From Pseudonocardia autotrophica (GTDB taxonomy: Bacteria > Actinomycetota > Actinomycetes > Mycobacteriales > Pseudonocardiaceae): 64,000 nt of DNA. Position numbers and translations under genes: made by a program. The notes below the pieces were generated by a model. The model made no database searches, was not told where the DNA came from, and was given only the letters and a program-made list of their open reading frames with translations. The stretch lies in NCBI RefSeq assembly GCF_003945385.1, contig NZ_AP018920.1, positions 6,014,001 to 6,078,000 on the forward strand, read 5' to 3'. This document shows, piece after piece, positions 41,805 through 53,651 of the stretch. Within the stretch, counting starts at the first letter, position 1; every line of letters starts with the position of its first letter.

Positions 41805-43454
41805 ATGAGCGCCGCAACGGAGCCGATGGCGACCCCGGACGACGGTGGGGCCGCACCTGACGTGCACACCACGGCGGGCAAGCTCGCCGACCTGTACCAG
41901 CGTTTCGACGACGCGATCCACGCCGGATCGCAGACGGCCGTCGAGCGTCAGCACGCCAAGGGCAGGCAGACCGCACGCGAGCGGATCGACCAGCTCCTCG
42001 ATCCCGGCTCGTTCGTCGAGCTGGACGCACTGACCCGGCACCGGTCGACCAACTTCGGGATGCAGGACAAGCGCCCGTTCGGTGACGGCGTGGTGACCGG
42101 CACCGGCACGATCGACGGCCGGCCGGTGGCGATCTTCTCGCAGGACGCCACGGTGTTCGGCGGTGCGCTCGGCGAGGTCTACGGCGAGAAGATCGTCAAG
42201 GTGATGGATCTGGCGGCGAAGATCGGCTGCCCGATGATCGGGATCAACGACGGTGGCGGCGCCCGGATCCAGGAGGGCGTGGTCGCACTCGGCCTCTACG
42301 GCGAGATCTTCACCCGCAACGTGCGCAGCTCCGGTGTGATCCCGCAGATCTCGCTGATCATGGGCCCGTGCGCGGGCGGCGCGGTGTACTCCCCCGCGAT
42401 CACCGACTTCACCGTGATGGTCGACGAGACCAGCCACATGTTCATCACCGGCCCGGACGTGATCAAGACCGTCACCGGCGAGAACGTCGACATGGAGGAG
42501 CTCGGCGGCGGCCGGGCGCACAACACCAGGTCCGGCGTGGCGCACTACCTGGCCGGCGACGAGTCGGACGCGCTGGACTACGTGAAGCAGCTGCTGAGCT
42601 TCCTGCCGTCGAACAACCTGTCCGAGCCGCCGGAGTTCCCCGCGGCGGAGCCCGTCGAGGGCTCGATCAGCGACGGGCTCACCGACTCCGACGCCGAGCT
42701 CGACACTCTGATCCCGGACTCGCCGAACACCCCGTACGACATCCGCGAGGTCGTCAACCGGGTCGTGGACGACGAGGACTTCCTCGAGGTCCAGGAGCTG
42801 TGGGCGCCCAACATCGTCACCGGCTACGCCCGGATCGAGGGGCGCAGCGTCGGCATCGTCGCGAACCAGCCGACCCAGTTCGCCGGCTGCCTGGACATCG
42901 ACGCCTCGGAGAAGGCCGCCCGGTTCGTACGGACCTGCGACGCGTTCAACATCCCGGTGCTGACCTTCGTCGACGTCCCGGGCTTCCTCCCGGGCACCGA
43001 GCAGGAGTGGAACGGCATCATCCGGCGCGGCGCGAAGCTGATCTACGCCTACGCCGAGGCGACCGTCCCGAAGATCACCGTGATCACCCGCAAGGCCTAC
43101 GGCGGCGCGTACGACGTGATGGGCTCCAAGCACCTCGGCGCCGACGTCAACATCGCCTGGCCGACCGCGCAGATCGCGGTCACGGGGGCGCAGGGCGCGG
43201 TGTCGATCCTGTACCGCAAGGAGCTCAAGGCGCTGGAGGGTTCGGACGGCAGCGCGCTCGCCGCCAAGCGCGCGGAGCTGCAGCAGGACTACGAGGACAC
43301 CCTCTGCAACCCCTACATCGCCGCCGACCGGGGTTACATCGACGCGGTCGTGCCGCCGTCGCACACCCGCGGCTACGTCGGCCGGGCGCTGCGGATGCTG
43401 TCCACCAAGCGGGAGCAGGGCCCGACCCGCAAGCACGGGAACATCCCGCTCTGA
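41805..43454 (+). CDS. accD5: Acyl-CoA carboxylase beta (carboxyltransferase) subunit
   Basis: A 549-residue carboxyltransferase with two crotonase-like halves. Family segments: [20 protein letters not shown] near residue 88, [14 protein letters not shown] near 145, [16 protein letters not shown] near 187, [20 protein letters not shown] near 365 and [20 protein letters not shown] near 400. It transfers carboxyl from biotin to propionyl- or acetyl-CoA, giving methylmalonyl- or malonyl-CoA. It is coupled to accE and works with AccA3. Confidence 0.96.
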   Translation: MSAATEPMATPDDGGAAPDVHTTAGKLADLYQRFDDAIHAGSQTAVERQHAKGRQTARERIDQLLDPGSFVELDALTRHRSTNFGMQDKRPFGDGVVTGTGTIDGRPVAIFSQDATVFGGALGEVYGEKIVKVMDLAAKIGCPMIGINDGGGARIQEGVVALGLYGEIFTRNVRSSGVIPQISLIMGPCAGGAVYSPAITDFTVMVDETSHMFITGPDVIKTVTGENVDMEELGGGRAHNTRSGVAHYLAGDESDALDYVKQLLSFLPSNNLSEPPEFPAAEPVEGSISDGLTDSDAELDTLIPDSPNTPYDIREVVNRVVDDEDFLEVQELWAPNIVTGYARIEGRSVGIVANQPTQFAGCLDIDASEKAARFVRTCDAFNIPVLTFVDVPGFLPGTEQEWNGIIRRGAKLIYAYAEATVPKITVITRKAYGGAYDVMGSKHLGADVNIAWPTAQIAVTGAQGAVSILYRKELKALEGSDGSALAAKRAELQQDYEDTLCNPYIAADRGYIDAVVPPSHTRGYVGRALRMLSTKREQGPTRKHGNIPL

Positions 43455-43699
43455 TGGGCACCGAGGACTCCGCCGAGCAGACCCCGGAGCAGCGCCGCGC
43501 GCTGTTCCGGGTGGTCCGGGGCACCCCGGACCAGCACGAGCTGGCCGCGCTCACCGCGGTGGTCGCCGCCGCGGCCGGTGCAGGCGCCCCGGCCCCGGCC
43601 CCGGCTCCGGCGAACCTGTGGTCGCACCCGGCGTCCCAGCTGCGGGTCCCGCTGGTCGCGGGGCGCGGGGCGTGGCGCGCCTCGGGGCTGCCCCGCTGA
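43454..43699 (+). CDS. accE: Acyl-CoA carboxylase epsilon subunit
   Basis: An 81-residue protein. RALFRVVRGTPDQHELAALT is the typical epsilon-subunit core. A Pro/Ala linker and a C-terminal WSHPASQLRVPL, then GAWRASGLPR, complete the family pattern. It stabilises the AccA3-AccD5 complex. Its ATG shares one base with the accD5 stop. Such short genes are easily missed by gene finders. Confidence 0.93.
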   Translation: MGTEDSAEQTPEQRRALFRVVRGTPDQHELAALTAVVAAAAGAGAPAPAPAPANLWSHPASQLRVPLVAGRGAWRASGLPR

Positions 43700-43727
43700 C
43701 GTCGCCCGGTACCGGACCGGCGATGCC

Positions 43728-44819
43728 GTGCTGAACACGCTGCTACGGATCGACGTCACGACCGTCGGCTTCCTGGCCGGGCTGGCGGTCCTCAGCGTGC
43801 TGGTGGTCGTCGCGCTGCGCCTGCTCCGGTTCCCCCGGCCCGGTGTGGTCGTCGTGGTCCTGGCGCTGCTGGTTGTCAACACCGGGGCGCTTGCCAACAG
43901 CTACTACGACTACTACCGCGACCTCGGGTACGTGCTCGGTGACGCGCCGGGCGACGAGGTCGCCCTCGACGAGCTGATGGCCCGCACCGCGGCCCCCGAC
44001 CAGGGTGAGATCGCGCCGTTCCCGATCCCGGCGCGGGCATCCAGGTTCGACGCCCGGGAGGCGCTGGTCTGGGTCCCGCCGGCCTGGTTCGCCCGGCCTC
44101 GGCCGCAGCTCCCGGTGGTGCTGCTGCTGCACGGCACCCCGGGATCGCCGCAGGACTGGATCGACGGCGGCCGCGCCGCCGACACCGCCAACGCGTTCGC
44201 CGCCGCGCACGGCGGGCGGGCCCCGATCCTGGTCCTGCCGGACGTCAACGGATCGCTCGCGGCCGACTCCGAGTGCGTCGACGGGCCGGCCGGAAAGGTC
44301 GAGACCTACCTGACCGAGGACCTGGTCCCCGCCGTGCAGCAGACCTTCCGGACCCTCGATCCGGGCCCGGCCTGGGCGGTGGCCGGCCTGTCCGAGGGTG
44401 GCTCCTGCGCGATCATGCTCGCGCTGCGCCATCCCACCGTGTTCGGCACCTTCGGCGACTACGCCGGCCTGGCCGGGCCACGCTCGGGCGACACGAACGC
44501 GACCGGCAGCACGGTCGCGGACCTGTTCGACGGTTCCCGCGCCGCCTTCGAGGAGCACGAACCGGCCGCGGTCCTCGCGATCCGGCGCTTCCCCGGTCTC
44601 GGCGGCTGGTTCGAGGCCGGATCGGCCGACGAGCAGCCGCTGGTCGCCGCACGCCGGCTCGCACCGGCCGCCCGGGCGGCCGGGATCGACGTGTGCGAGC
44701 GGGTGATCCCCGACGGCGGGCACGACTTCGACCTGTTCTCCACGGCGTTCGCGGACTCGTTGCCGTGGATCGCCGGGCGCACGGGGGCGTTCCCGCCGGG
44801 CCCCTGCCCGGGCGGCTGA
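43728..44819 (+). CDS. Membrane-anchored esterase (antigen 85/esterase D-like alpha/beta hydrolase)
   Basis: A 363-residue protein. Two membrane helices (about residues 12-30 and 38-57) lead to an extracytoplasmic alpha/beta hydrolase domain. Evidence: LLLHGTPGSPQDWIDGG near residue 135, the nucleophile serine in VAGLSEGGSCAIMLAL near 215, and the histidine in PDGGHDFDLF near 332. The fold type is that of mycolyltransferase/esterase D proteins. Substrate unknown, likely a cell-envelope ester. GTG at 43728 is chosen because it precedes the first helix. Confidence 0.82.
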   Translation: MLNTLLRIDVTTVGFLAGLAVLSVLVVVALRLLRFPRPGVVVVVLALLVVNTGALANSYYDYYRDLGYVLGDAPGDEVALDELMARTAAPDQGEIAPFPIPARASRFDAREALVWVPPAWFARPRPQLPVVLLLHGTPGSPQDWIDGGRAADTANAFAAAHGGRAPILVLPDVNGSLAADSECVDGPAGKVETYLTEDLVPAVQQTFRTLDPGPAWAVAGLSEGGSCAIMLALRHPTVFGTFGDYAGLAGPRSGDTNATGSTVADLFDGSRAAFEEHEPAAVLAIRRFPGLGGWFEAGSADEQPLVAARRLAPAARAAGIDVCERVIPDGGHDFDLFSTAFADSLPWIAGRTGAFPPGPCPGG

Positions 44820-44830
44820 GCAGGGCCCGG

Positions 44831-44860
44831 CGTGCCGTCCACCCAGGGGTGGATGGCACG
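44831..44860. terminator. Hairpin terminator after esterase gene
   Basis: CGTGCCGTCCACCC (44831-44844) pairs with 44847-44860, with one G-T wobble and a tight loop, 11 bases after the esterase stop. Confidence 0.6.
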
Positions 44861-44925
44861 GCTCCACCCGGGATCGACCCCGGCGCCGACGCGCCGGCCG
44901 GGCCTGCCGGGAGATCGTCGTCGGC

Positions 44926-45423
44926 ATGGACGTCATCTCCCTCGTCATCACGGTCGCGATCGTCGGCCTGGTCCTCTACAAGCAGTTCCGCGGGCAGTTC
45001 GTCGGCGGGAACCGGGACGTCGTGCTCCCGTTCGTGGTGATGGGCATCGGGCTGCTCACCGTCGCCCAGGCCCACCCGTCGGTCACCACGGCGGGGGTGG
45101 CGTTGCTCGCCGCCGAACTGGTGGTGGTGGGCGGGCTCGGGGTGTTGCGCGGCTACGCGTTCCGGATCGGCACCCGCGACGGGTGGGCGTACCGCAGCGG
45201 TTCGGCCGCGCTGCTGGCGGCCTGGGTGCTGACCATCGGCGTCCGGATCGGCTCCGGGTTCCTCGGCGAGTCCGTCGGCGCCGGTCTGCTGCTCTCGACG
45301 TCGTCGGCACTGGTCTTCGGCGGCAGCCTGCTGGTCCAGAGCCTGGTCGTGCGCCGCCGGGTGGCCGCGAGCGGACTGCCCGTCCGCCCGGACCGCGGCC
45401 GCCGGGTCCGGGCGGCGGCCTGA
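44926..45423 (+). CDS. Membrane protein with four hydrophobic segments, CcdC-like
   Basis: A 165-residue protein with helices at about residues 2-18, 30-47, 55-73 and 92-130. The pattern resembles DUF1453/CcdC-like small membrane proteins seen next to actinobacterial two-component genes. It lies 40 bases upstream of a NarL-type kinase gene on the same strand, so the three may form one operon. Function unknown. Confidence 0.7.
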   Translation: MDVISLVITVAIVGLVLYKQFRGQFVGGNRDVVLPFVVMGIGLLTVAQAHPSVTTAGVALLAAELVVVGGLGVLRGYAFRIGTRDGWAYRSGSAALLAAWVLTIGVRIGSGFLGESVGAGLLLSTSSALVFGGSLLVQSLVVRRRVAASGLPVRPDRGRRVRAAA

Positions 45424-45463
45424 GCGCCCCGCCCCGACACGCACACTGTGCCAGGGTGAAACG

Positions 45464-46648
45464 GTGAGCCCGATCGCCGCCGCGGCCCGCCGCGTGGAGT
45501 CCGACCGGTCGCCGGCGCTCGGGATACCCCGGCGGCTGGTGTCGCTGCTGTGGCTGCCGGTCGTGCTGTTCCTGCTGTTCTGGTCGCCGGGGCAGGGCGT
45601 CTCCCCGGCGTGGCTCTACCCGGTCGGGCTGGTCCCCGCCGTCGCCGGCTGGCTGGTCTTCGCCCTCTACCGGAACACCCCGCCGGTGGTGACGGTGCTG
45701 ACCAGCCTCGCTCTCGCCGGTGGCGGGATCGCCCTGCTCGCCGGTTCGGGCGGTTGGACCACCTCGGCCGCCTTCCCTATGATGGCGGTGTTCGTCGCTG
45801 CGCTGCGGCTGCCCCGCCGGGCCGCGCTGGCCGTCGACGTGCCGGTCATCGCGGCCACGACGGTCGTCGTGGGGCCCTACACGTCGGTGTGGGACGTGCT
45901 GCTGGTCGTCGGCGCGCTGACCGCGATGGTGTTGTTCGGGCTCGGCCGCCGCGACGCGGCCCGCCGCGTCGCGGAGCACGAGCGGGCACTGGTCGCCGAC
46001 GCCAGGGCCCGCGAGGAGCACGCCCGTGCCGAGGCCATCGCCGACCGCGCCCGGGTCGCCCGCGACGTGCACGACGTGCTGGCCCACTCGCTGTCCGCGC
46101 TCGCCGTGCAGCTGCAGGGGGCCCGGCTGCTGGCGCTGCGCGACGGCGCGGCGCCGGACACCGTCGCCCAGATCGAGCGGGCCCAGCGGCTCACCTCCGA
46201 CGGCATCGCCGAGGCCCGGCGTGCCGTGCGGGCGCTGCGCGAGGGGCCGGCGCCGGTCGACGTCGCCGGGGAGCTGCGGGAGCTGGGCCGGGCGCACCCG
46301 GACGCGACCGTCGAGATCGACGACGGGCTGCGGCTCGGCGCCCGCGAGGGCGAGACCGTGCTGCGCACCGCGCAGGAGGCGTTGTCCAACGCCCGCAAGC
46401 ACGCCCCCGGGGCGCCGGTGACGGTGCGTCTGCGCCGCGACGGTGACGGTACCGCCGAGCTGGAGGTCGTCGATGTCGTCGGGGCGCCGCCGCCCCCCGG
46501 CGACGGCGCGGGCTCCGGCCTGGCCGGGATGGCCGAGCGGGCCGCGCTGGCCGGCGCCGAGCTGCAGACCGGCCCCACCCCCGACGGCTGGCGGGTCCGG
46601 CTCCGGCTGCCCGCGCACGCCCCGGACCACGAGAGGATCCCGACGTGA
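45464..46648 (+). CDS. NarL-family sensor histidine kinase
   Basis: A 394-residue kinase. Five or six membrane helices (about residues 25-160) form the sensor. The HisKA_3 dimerisation domain has the phosphoacceptor histidine in RVARDVHDVLAHSLSALAVQ near 200, and the ATPase N-box is AQEALSNARKHAPG near 310. The G1 region (VVDVVGAPPPP) is degenerate compared with the usual DxGxG. The signal is unknown. Its stop overlaps the regulator start (GTGA). Confidence 0.88.
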   Translation: MSPIAAAARRVESDRSPALGIPRRLVSLLWLPVVLFLLFWSPGQGVSPAWLYPVGLVPAVAGWLVFALYRNTPPVVTVLTSLALAGGGIALLAGSGGWTTSAAFPMMAVFVAALRLPRRAALAVDVPVIAATTVVVGPYTSVWDVLLVVGALTAMVLFGLGRRDAARRVAEHERALVADARAREEHARAEAIADRARVARDVHDVLAHSLSALAVQLQGARLLALRDGAAPDTVAQIERAQRLTSDGIAEARRAVRALREGPAPVDVAGELRELGRAHPDATVEIDDGLRLGAREGETVLRTAQEALSNARKHAPGAPVTVRLRRDGDGTAELEVVDVVGAPPPPGDGAGSGLAGMAERAALAGAELQTGPTPDGWRVRLRLPAHAPDHERIPT

Positions 46649-47301
46649 GCGACCTGCGGGTGGTGCTGGCCGACGACCAGCGGATCGTGCGCGACGGCCT
46701 CGCCACCGTCCTGGGCCTGCTCGAGGGCATCGAGGTCGTCGGGACCGCCGCCGGCGGCGACGACGCCGTCGCGCTGGTCGCCGAGCTGGCGCCGGACGTG
46801 CTGCTCACGGATCTGCGGATGCCCGCGGGCGACGGGGTCTCGGCGACCCGGCGGGTCCGGGCCGGGCACCCCGGCACCGCCGTCGTCGTGCTGACCACCT
46901 ATGTCGACGACGACGCCGTGATCGACGCGATCGCCGCAGGCGCCTCGGGCTGGCTGTCCAAGGACGCCGACGCCGAGGCGATCGGGCGGGCCCTGCGCTC
47001 CGCCGCCGACGGCGTGTCCACGGTCGACGCCGGGGTGCTGTCCCGGCTGGTCACCGAGCGCGCGTCGGCGGTCCCGGCCACCCCCGCCGACCCGCCGGAC
47101 GGGCTCACCCCGCGCGAGGTCGAGGTGCTCGGCCTGATCGCGCAGGGCCTGTCCAACACCGAGATCGCCCGGCGGCTGGTGGTCGGCGAGGCGACGGTGA
47201 AGACGCACGTCAACCACCTGTTCGCCAAGGCCGGGCTGCGCGACCGCGCCCAGGCCGTCGGCTACGCCTACCGGCACGGCCTGGCCGGGAGCGCGCCGTG
47301 A
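46645..47301 (+). CDS. NarL/LuxR-family response regulator
   Basis: A 218-residue regulator. The receiver has the acidic pair ADDQRIVRDGL, phosphoacceptor DVLLTDLRMPAGDGV near residue 54 and GWLSKDADAE near 105. A LuxR helix-turn-helix covers about 148-205 (LTPREVEVLGLIAQGLSNTE). Translationally coupled to the kinase. Confidence 0.93.
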   Translation: MSDLRVVLADDQRIVRDGLATVLGLLEGIEVVGTAAGGDDAVALVAELAPDVLLTDLRMPAGDGVSATRRVRAGHPGTAVVVLTTYVDDDAVIDAIAAGASGWLSKDADAEAIGRALRSAADGVSTVDAGVLSRLVTERASAVPATPADPPDGLTPREVEVLGLIAQGLSNTEIARRLVVGEATVKTHVNHLFAKAGLRDRAQAVGYAYRHGLAGSAP

Positions 47302-47340
47302 CCCGGGCCGGTCCGATCACCACCCGGTAGCGTCCCGCGC

Positions 47341-47967
47341 GTGCGCCTGGTTCTCGCCTCCGCCTCCCCCGCCCGGCTCGGTGTACTCCGCGCCGCAGGC
47401 GCCGACCCGCTCGTCGAGGTCTCCGACGTCGACGAGGACGCCCTGCTGGCCGCCCACCCGGACGCCGACCCCGCCCGCAAGGTCACCCTGCTGGCCGCGG
47501 CGAAGGCGGCGGCGGTCGCGGAACGGATCGCCGGCGAGCACCCGGACGCGCTGGTGATCGGCTGCGACTCGATGCTGCTCCTCGACGGCGACCTGGTCGG
47601 CAAGCCCCGCGACACCGACGATGCGCGCCACCGCTGGCTGGCGATGGCCGGCCGGACCGGTGAGCTGCTCACCGGGCACGCGGTGCTGCGGCTCGTCGGC
47701 GGTGCGGTCGCGAAGGAGGCGGAGGGACACGCGGTGACCGCGGTCCGGTTCGCCGAGCCGGACCCCGAGGAGCTGGCGGCCTATCTCGGCACCGGCGAGC
47801 CGCTGAAGGTGGCGGGCGCCTTCACCCTCGACGGGTTCGGCGCCTGGTTCATCGACGGCATCGACGGCGATCCGTCGAACGTGATCGGGATCAGCCTCCC
47901 GCTGGTCCGCCGGCTGCTCGGCGGGATCGGCGTGAGCGTGGTCGACCTGTGGCGCAAGGAGTCCTGA
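47341..47967 (+). CDS. maf: Maf-family nucleoside triphosphate pyrophosphatase
   Basis: A 208-residue protein. The N-terminal LVLASASPARLGVLRAAG motif and GCDSMLLLDGDLVGKPRD near residue 78 are diagnostic. It hydrolyses noncanonical or methylated NTPs. Position between accE and sseA matches Rv3282. GTG start at 47341. The stop is directly followed by the DUF1348 gene with no gap. Confidence 0.93.
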   Translation: MRLVLASASPARLGVLRAAGADPLVEVSDVDEDALLAAHPDADPARKVTLLAAAKAAAVAERIAGEHPDALVIGCDSMLLLDGDLVGKPRDTDDARHRWLAMAGRTGELLTGHAVLRLVGGAVAKEAEGHAVTAVRFAEPDPEELAAYLGTGEPLKVAGAFTLDGFGAWFIDGIDGDPSNVIGISLPLVRRLLGGIGVSVVDLWRKES

Positions 47968-48426
47968 GTGAGTGACGGTTCCCGTCCCCCGTTCCCGCCG
48001 TTCGACGAGGCGACGGCCTGGAAGAAGGTGCTCGCCGCCGAGGCCGCGTGGAACACCCGCGACCCGCACAAGGTGGCGCAGGCCTACACCCCGGACACCG
48101 TCTGGCGTAATCGCGACACCTGGCTGACCGGCCGCGACGAGGTCGTCGCGTTCCTGACCGCGAAGTGGGAGCGCGAGCACGACTACGCGCTGCGCAAGTC
48201 GCTGTGGGTGTTCGGCGGGAACCGGATCGCGGTGCGCTTCCGGTACGAGTCCCGCGACGCCGACGGGCAGTGGTGGCGCAGCTACGGCAACGAGAACTGG
48301 GAGTTCGCGGAGAACGGCCTCATGCGCAGGCGCGAGGCCAGCATCAACGATCTGCCGATCGCCCCGGAGGACCGGACGATCCACGGCCCGCGGCCCGAGG
48401 GGGACGACTCCGATTTCGGTGTCTGA
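47968..48426 (+). CDS. DUF1348 (NTF2/SnoaL-like fold) protein
   Basis: A 152-residue protein. [20 protein letters not shown], then [20 protein letters not shown] and [20 protein letters not shown], match the nuclear transport factor 2-like DUF1348 family. It forms a cone-shaped fold that can host small molecules. Function unknown. It starts immediately at the maf stop, so it is translated from the same messenger. Confidence 0.88.
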   Translation: MSDGSRPPFPPFDEATAWKKVLAAEAAWNTRDPHKVAQAYTPDTVWRNRDTWLTGRDEVVAFLTAKWEREHDYALRKSLWVFGGNRIAVRFRYESRDADGQWWRSYGNENWEFAENGLMRRREASINDLPIAPEDRTIHGPRPEGDDSDFGV

Positions 48427-48467
48427 GCCCGCGTGTGGGTGTCAGGGGGCGCGGTTACCCTCCCGCC

Positions 48468-49370
48468 ATGGCTGTCACGAACGACCCCGATCCCAAGCTC
48501 GCCGAGTACGCGCACCCGGAGCGCCTGGTCACCACCTCGTGGCTGGCCGACCACCTCGAGGACCCGGGGCTGGTCGTCGTGGAGTCCGACGAGGACGTGC
48601 TGCTCTACGACACCGGGCACATCCCGGGCGCGGTGAAGGTCGACTGGCACACCGAGCTGAACGACCCGGTCACCCGGGACTACGTCGACGGCACCCGGTT
48701 CGCCGAGATCATGTCCGAGCGCGGCATCGGCCGGGACACCACGATCGTCGTCTACGGCGACCGGAACAACTGGTGGGCCGCCTACGCGCTGTGGGTGTTC
48801 TCGCTGTTCGGCCACGCCGACGTGCGACTGCTCGACGGCGGGCGCTCCAAGTGGGTCGCCGAGGGCCGCGAGATGGTCACCGACACGCCCACCCCGGCCC
48901 GGGCCGACTACCCGGTCGTCGAGCGCGACGACGCGGGCATCCGGGCGTTCAAGGAGGACGTGCTGGATCACCTCGGGCTCGTGTCGAGCGGCGGTGGGGC
49001 GCTGGTCGACGTGCGCTCGCTGCCGGAGTACACCGGCGAGAAGCTGCACATGCCGGACTACCCGCAGGAGGGCGCGGTCCGCGGCGGGCACATCCCGGGT
49101 GCCGCGAGCGTCCCGTGGGCCCGTGCCGCCGCCGAGGACGGCTCCTTCAAGTCGCGTGCCGAACTGGCCGCCATCTACGAGCAGGAGCAGGGCCTCGCGC
49201 CGTCCGACGACGTCGTCGCCTACTGCCGGATCGGTGAGCGCTCCAGCCACACCTGGTTCGTGCTGACCTACCTGCTGGGCTTCGATCGGGTCCGCAACTA
49301 CGACGGCAGCTGGACCGAGTGGGGCAACGCTGTGCGGGTTCCGATCGCGCAGGGCGAGGAGCGCGGGTGA
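48468..49370 (+). CDS. sseA: Thiosulfate sulfurtransferase (two rhodanese domains)
   Basis: A 300-residue protein with an inactive N-terminal rhodanese domain (residues 20-150) and a catalytic C-terminal domain. The active cysteine is in [16 protein letters not shown] near residue 250. It transfers sulfane sulfur. It overlaps the SufE-like gene by four bases, as SseA-Rv3284 do in mycobacteria, so the two probably form one sulfur relay. Confidence 0.92.
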   Translation: MAVTNDPDPKLAEYAHPERLVTTSWLADHLEDPGLVVVESDEDVLLYDTGHIPGAVKVDWHTELNDPVTRDYVDGTRFAEIMSERGIGRDTTIVVYGDRNNWWAAYALWVFSLFGHADVRLLDGGRSKWVAEGREMVTDTPTPARADYPVVERDDAGIRAFKEDVLDHLGLVSSGGGALVDVRSLPEYTGEKLHMPDYPQEGAVRGGHIPGAASVPWARAAAEDGSFKSRAELAAIYEQEQGLAPSDDVVAYCRIGERSSHTWFVLTYLLGFDRVRNYDGSWTEWGNAVRVPIAQGEERG

Positions 49371-49801
49371 GCCTCCCACCGGCACTCGCCGAGCTGGTCG
49401 ACGACTTCGCCGCGCTCGGCCCCAAGGATCGGCTGCAGCTGCTGCTGGAGCTCTCCCGGGAGCTGCCCGAGCTGCCCGACCGGTACGCCGACGCCGCGGA
49501 CTCGATGGAGCAGGTGCACGAGTGCCAGTCCCCGTTGTTCCTCGCCGTCGAGGTCGCCGAGGGCGGTGACCGGCCGGTGCACCTGTTCTTCTCGGCACCG
49601 CCGGAGGCACCGACCACCCGCGGTTTCGCGTCGATCATGCACACCGGGTTGGACGGGCAGCCGGCCGATGCCGTGCTGGCGGTCCCGGACGACTTCTACA
49701 CCGATCTCGGCCTGGCCGAGGCGGTGAGCCCGCTGCGGCTGCGCGGGATCGCGGCGATGCTGGCCCGGATCAAGCGGCAGGTGCGGGCGGCGACCGGCTG
49801 A
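49367..49801 (+). CDS. SufE-like sulfur acceptor protein
   Basis: A 144-residue SufE-fold protein. The acceptor cysteine is in [13 protein letters not shown] near residue 50, and the C-terminal [13 protein letters not shown] is typical. It would accept sulfur from SseA or a cysteine desulfurase. GTG at 49367 overlaps the sseA stop. Confidence 0.88.
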   Translation: MSLPPALAELVDDFAALGPKDRLQLLLELSRELPELPDRYADAADSMEQVHECQSPLFLAVEVAEGGDRPVHLFFSAPPEAPTTRGFASIMHTGLDGQPADAVLAVPDDFYTDLGLAEAVSPLRLRGIAAMLARIKRQVRAATG

Positions 49802-49839
49802 TCCAGGGCCGCGCAGGGCTGCGTAGGACTGCACTGGAC

Positions 49840-49878
49840 CGAACGGCGGAGTCCACCCGATCGGGTCTCCGCCGTTCG
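49840..49878. terminator. Hairpin terminator after sseA-sufE operon
   Basis: CGAACGGCGGAG (49840-49851) pairs perfectly with 49867-49878 across a 15-base loop, 38 bases after the SufE-like stop. Confidence 0.75.
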
Positions 49879-49982
49879 CTCCGGTGAACCTCAAGTCTCT
49901 GTGAAATCAGGCGGGTCTCCTCGTGAGCGGGCGCACACTACTTCGAACGACGAAGCGCGCGGACCTGCACGGGGAGGCCGGA

Positions 49983-50807
49983 ATGGGTACGAACCTCACC
50001 GGCGAGACCTGGGGTGTCAGCCCCACCACCTTCCTGGCGGGTTACCTGCTGCTCGCCGTCGTCGTGACGGCGCTGGTCTGCTGGTACCGCGCCCGTGTGG
50101 TCGCCGGTGACCCGGCCGGGGTGACCACGATCGACGGCCGCCCGGAGGATGTCGCGCATCTCAACGGCGGCCCGCACCTGGCGGTGTACGCGGCGCTGTC
50201 GGCGATGCACGTCGACGGCACCGTCGTCACCTCCTGCCGGACCCCGGGCCAGGTCCGGGCCGGTGGCCCGCTGACCCGGTCGGCGACCGGGCTGCAGCGG
50301 GCGATCCACCGCTCGGCGCACCGGCTCATCCCGGGCCGCAGCCTGCGCACGCACGCCGCGGTCGCCGCCGAGCTGGCGCGGATCGCCCGGCGGCTCGAAT
50401 CGGCCGGGCTGCTGCTCGGCGCGTCCGAGCGGGACCGGCTCCGCTCGGCGGCCGTACTGCCGGGGCTGGTCGCCGCGCTGGGCCTGGTCCGGGTCCTGGT
50501 GGGCGCGACGAACGCGCGCCCGATCGGAGCGCTGCTGCTCGTGACCATGGCCATGGCCACGGTGACGCTCCTGCTCGGCGCGCGGATGCCGGTGCGCACC
50601 CGCGCCGGCGACGAGGCGCTGCGCCGGGTGCGGGAGCAGCATCCCGAACTCTCTCCGTCGATGCACCCGGACTGGGTGGCGAGCGGGCCCTCCGCAGCGG
50701 CGCTGAGCGTCGGCGCGTTCGGGCTCGGCGCGATGCTCGCCGCGGAGCCCGCGTTCGCCGAGGAGCTGGCCGCCCAGCGGGCCGTCGCCCTCGACGGGCG
50801 CGGCTGA
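49983..50807 (+). CDS. TIGR04222 domain-containing membrane protein
   Basis: A 274-residue protein. A first helix (about residues 15-33) precedes a cytoplasmic part (LNGGPHLAVYAALSAMHVDG), and the RSAAVLPGLVAALGLVRVLVG region with the next helices (about 150-200) defines the TIGR04222 family of unknown function. ATG at 49983 follows GGGGAGG at good spacing; a longer GTG-initiated version would begin at 49923. It stands alone between two hairpins. Confidence 0.82.
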   Translation: MGTNLTGETWGVSPTTFLAGYLLLAVVVTALVCWYRARVVAGDPAGVTTIDGRPEDVAHLNGGPHLAVYAALSAMHVDGTVVTSCRTPGQVRAGGPLTRSATGLQRAIHRSAHRLIPGRSLRTHAAVAAELARIARRLESAGLLLGASERDRLRSAAVLPGLVAALGLVRVLVGATNARPIGALLLVTMAMATVTLLLGARMPVRTRAGDEALRRVREQHPELSPSMHPDWVASGPSAAALSVGAFGLGAMLAAEPAFAEELAAQRAVALDGRG

Positions 50808-50845
50808 GCGCGGCACGGACTACCCCGGGGGGTCGGGGCTCGGCG

Positions 50846-50888
50846 GTCCCCGCAACTCCACCACTGGGGGGTGTGGAGTTGCGGGGAC
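50846..50888. terminator. 16-base perfect stem hairpin upstream of accA3
   Basis: GTCCCCGCAACTCCAC (50846-50861) pairs perfectly with 50873-50888 around an 11-base G-rich loop, 38 bases after the TIGR04222 gene. It is a likely terminator, but the arms are less GC-biased than the usual ones here and could be a repeat element. The rest of the 280-base gap up to accA3 shows nothing I can name. Confidence 0.6.
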
Positions 50889-51087
50889 GGGCCGGGCGGC
50901 ACGGACCCGTGGCGTGGCCCGACTCACCTCCGGGCCGTTCACGACGACGTCAGGGACCACACCGTCGGGCGTGAGTTGCCTTCACCACAGTCTCCACACG
51001 GAATGATTCGGGATCCGGCTCTTACACTCGCCGGTAACCCAGCGCCGGAGCATCGGGCCGGCGCCTGCGACCCGAGGAGTTCGTACC

Positions 51088-52863
<1,776 letters not shown>

Positions 52864-52868
52864 TCACC

Positions 52869-53444
52869 CTGGACCCCGTCGAGATCAACGCCGGGGCCTG
52901 GTACCTGCGCGGCCCGCGGCACGACGACCGGGTGGACGACCGCCCGGCCGTCGCCGCGTCCGCCAGGGATCCGGAGATCCGGCGCTGGCGCAACCGGCCG
53001 GACCCGGCCGGCCCGGACTTCGACGCCACCGTCACCGCGCACGTCGCGGACCGGATCGAGGGCTGGGCCCGCGGCACCCGGTACGCCTGGTCGGTCGCCG
53101 AGCCGACCACCGGCGAGATGCTCGGCGAGGTCACCCTGGAGCAGCTCGACCTGGCGCACGGCACCGCCGAGGTGCGCTGCTGGACCCTGCCCCCCGCCCG
53201 CGGGCGGGGGCTGGCCCGCACCGCGGTCGGCGCCGTCGTCCGGTTCGGGTTCGGCGGGCTCGGCCTGCACCGGATCACCTACCACCACGCCGAGCCGAAC
53301 CACACCTCGGCGGCGGTCGCGGCCGCACTCGGCTTCGTCCACGAGGGACGGATGCGCGAGGCGTGGGAGGTCGACGGCGCCCGGGTCGACGTGCTCGTCC
53401 TGGGGTTGCTGCGCACCGATCCCGGTCCCTGGGAAGCGCGTTGA
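52869..53444 (+). CDS. GNAT-family acetyltransferase, probably non-ATG/GTG start
   Basis: A GNAT enzyme of about 190 residues. The acetyl-CoA loop is PPARGRGLARTAVGAVVRFG near residue 112, followed by the GLHRITYHHAEPNHTS segment typical of RimJ/RimL-like proteins. The first GTG in frame (52932) would cut off VEINAGAWYLRGPRHDD, which clearly belongs to the fold. The frame runs back to the accA3 stop, where only CTG or ATC can start. CTG at 52869 has AAGGA at a nine-base spacing. The start is therefore uncertain. Confidence 0.75.
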   Translation: MDPVEINAGAWYLRGPRHDDRVDDRPAVAASARDPEIRRWRNRPDPAGPDFDATVTAHVADRIEGWARGTRYAWSVAEPTTGEMLGEVTLEQLDLAHGTAEVRCWTLPPARGRGLARTAVGAVVRFGFGGLGLHRITYHHAEPNHTSAAVAAALGFVHEGRMREAWEVDGARVDVLVLGLLRTDPGPWEAR

Positions 53445-53651
53445 CCGGGCACCCGGCGCGGCTCTAGCGTCGTTGCACCGCGCACACCGCACAGGTGCCC
53501 GCGGCCGACAACTCAACAGCCGACCCGTGTGCCCGATCCACGGGGCCCGGACACCCCGCCACGCGGAGTACCGCGCCGCGGATCCGCTCACCACGCAGGC
53601 CAGTCCCGCGCCGTGAGCCGTCACCAGCTCCAACGACGCACAGGATCCGTC

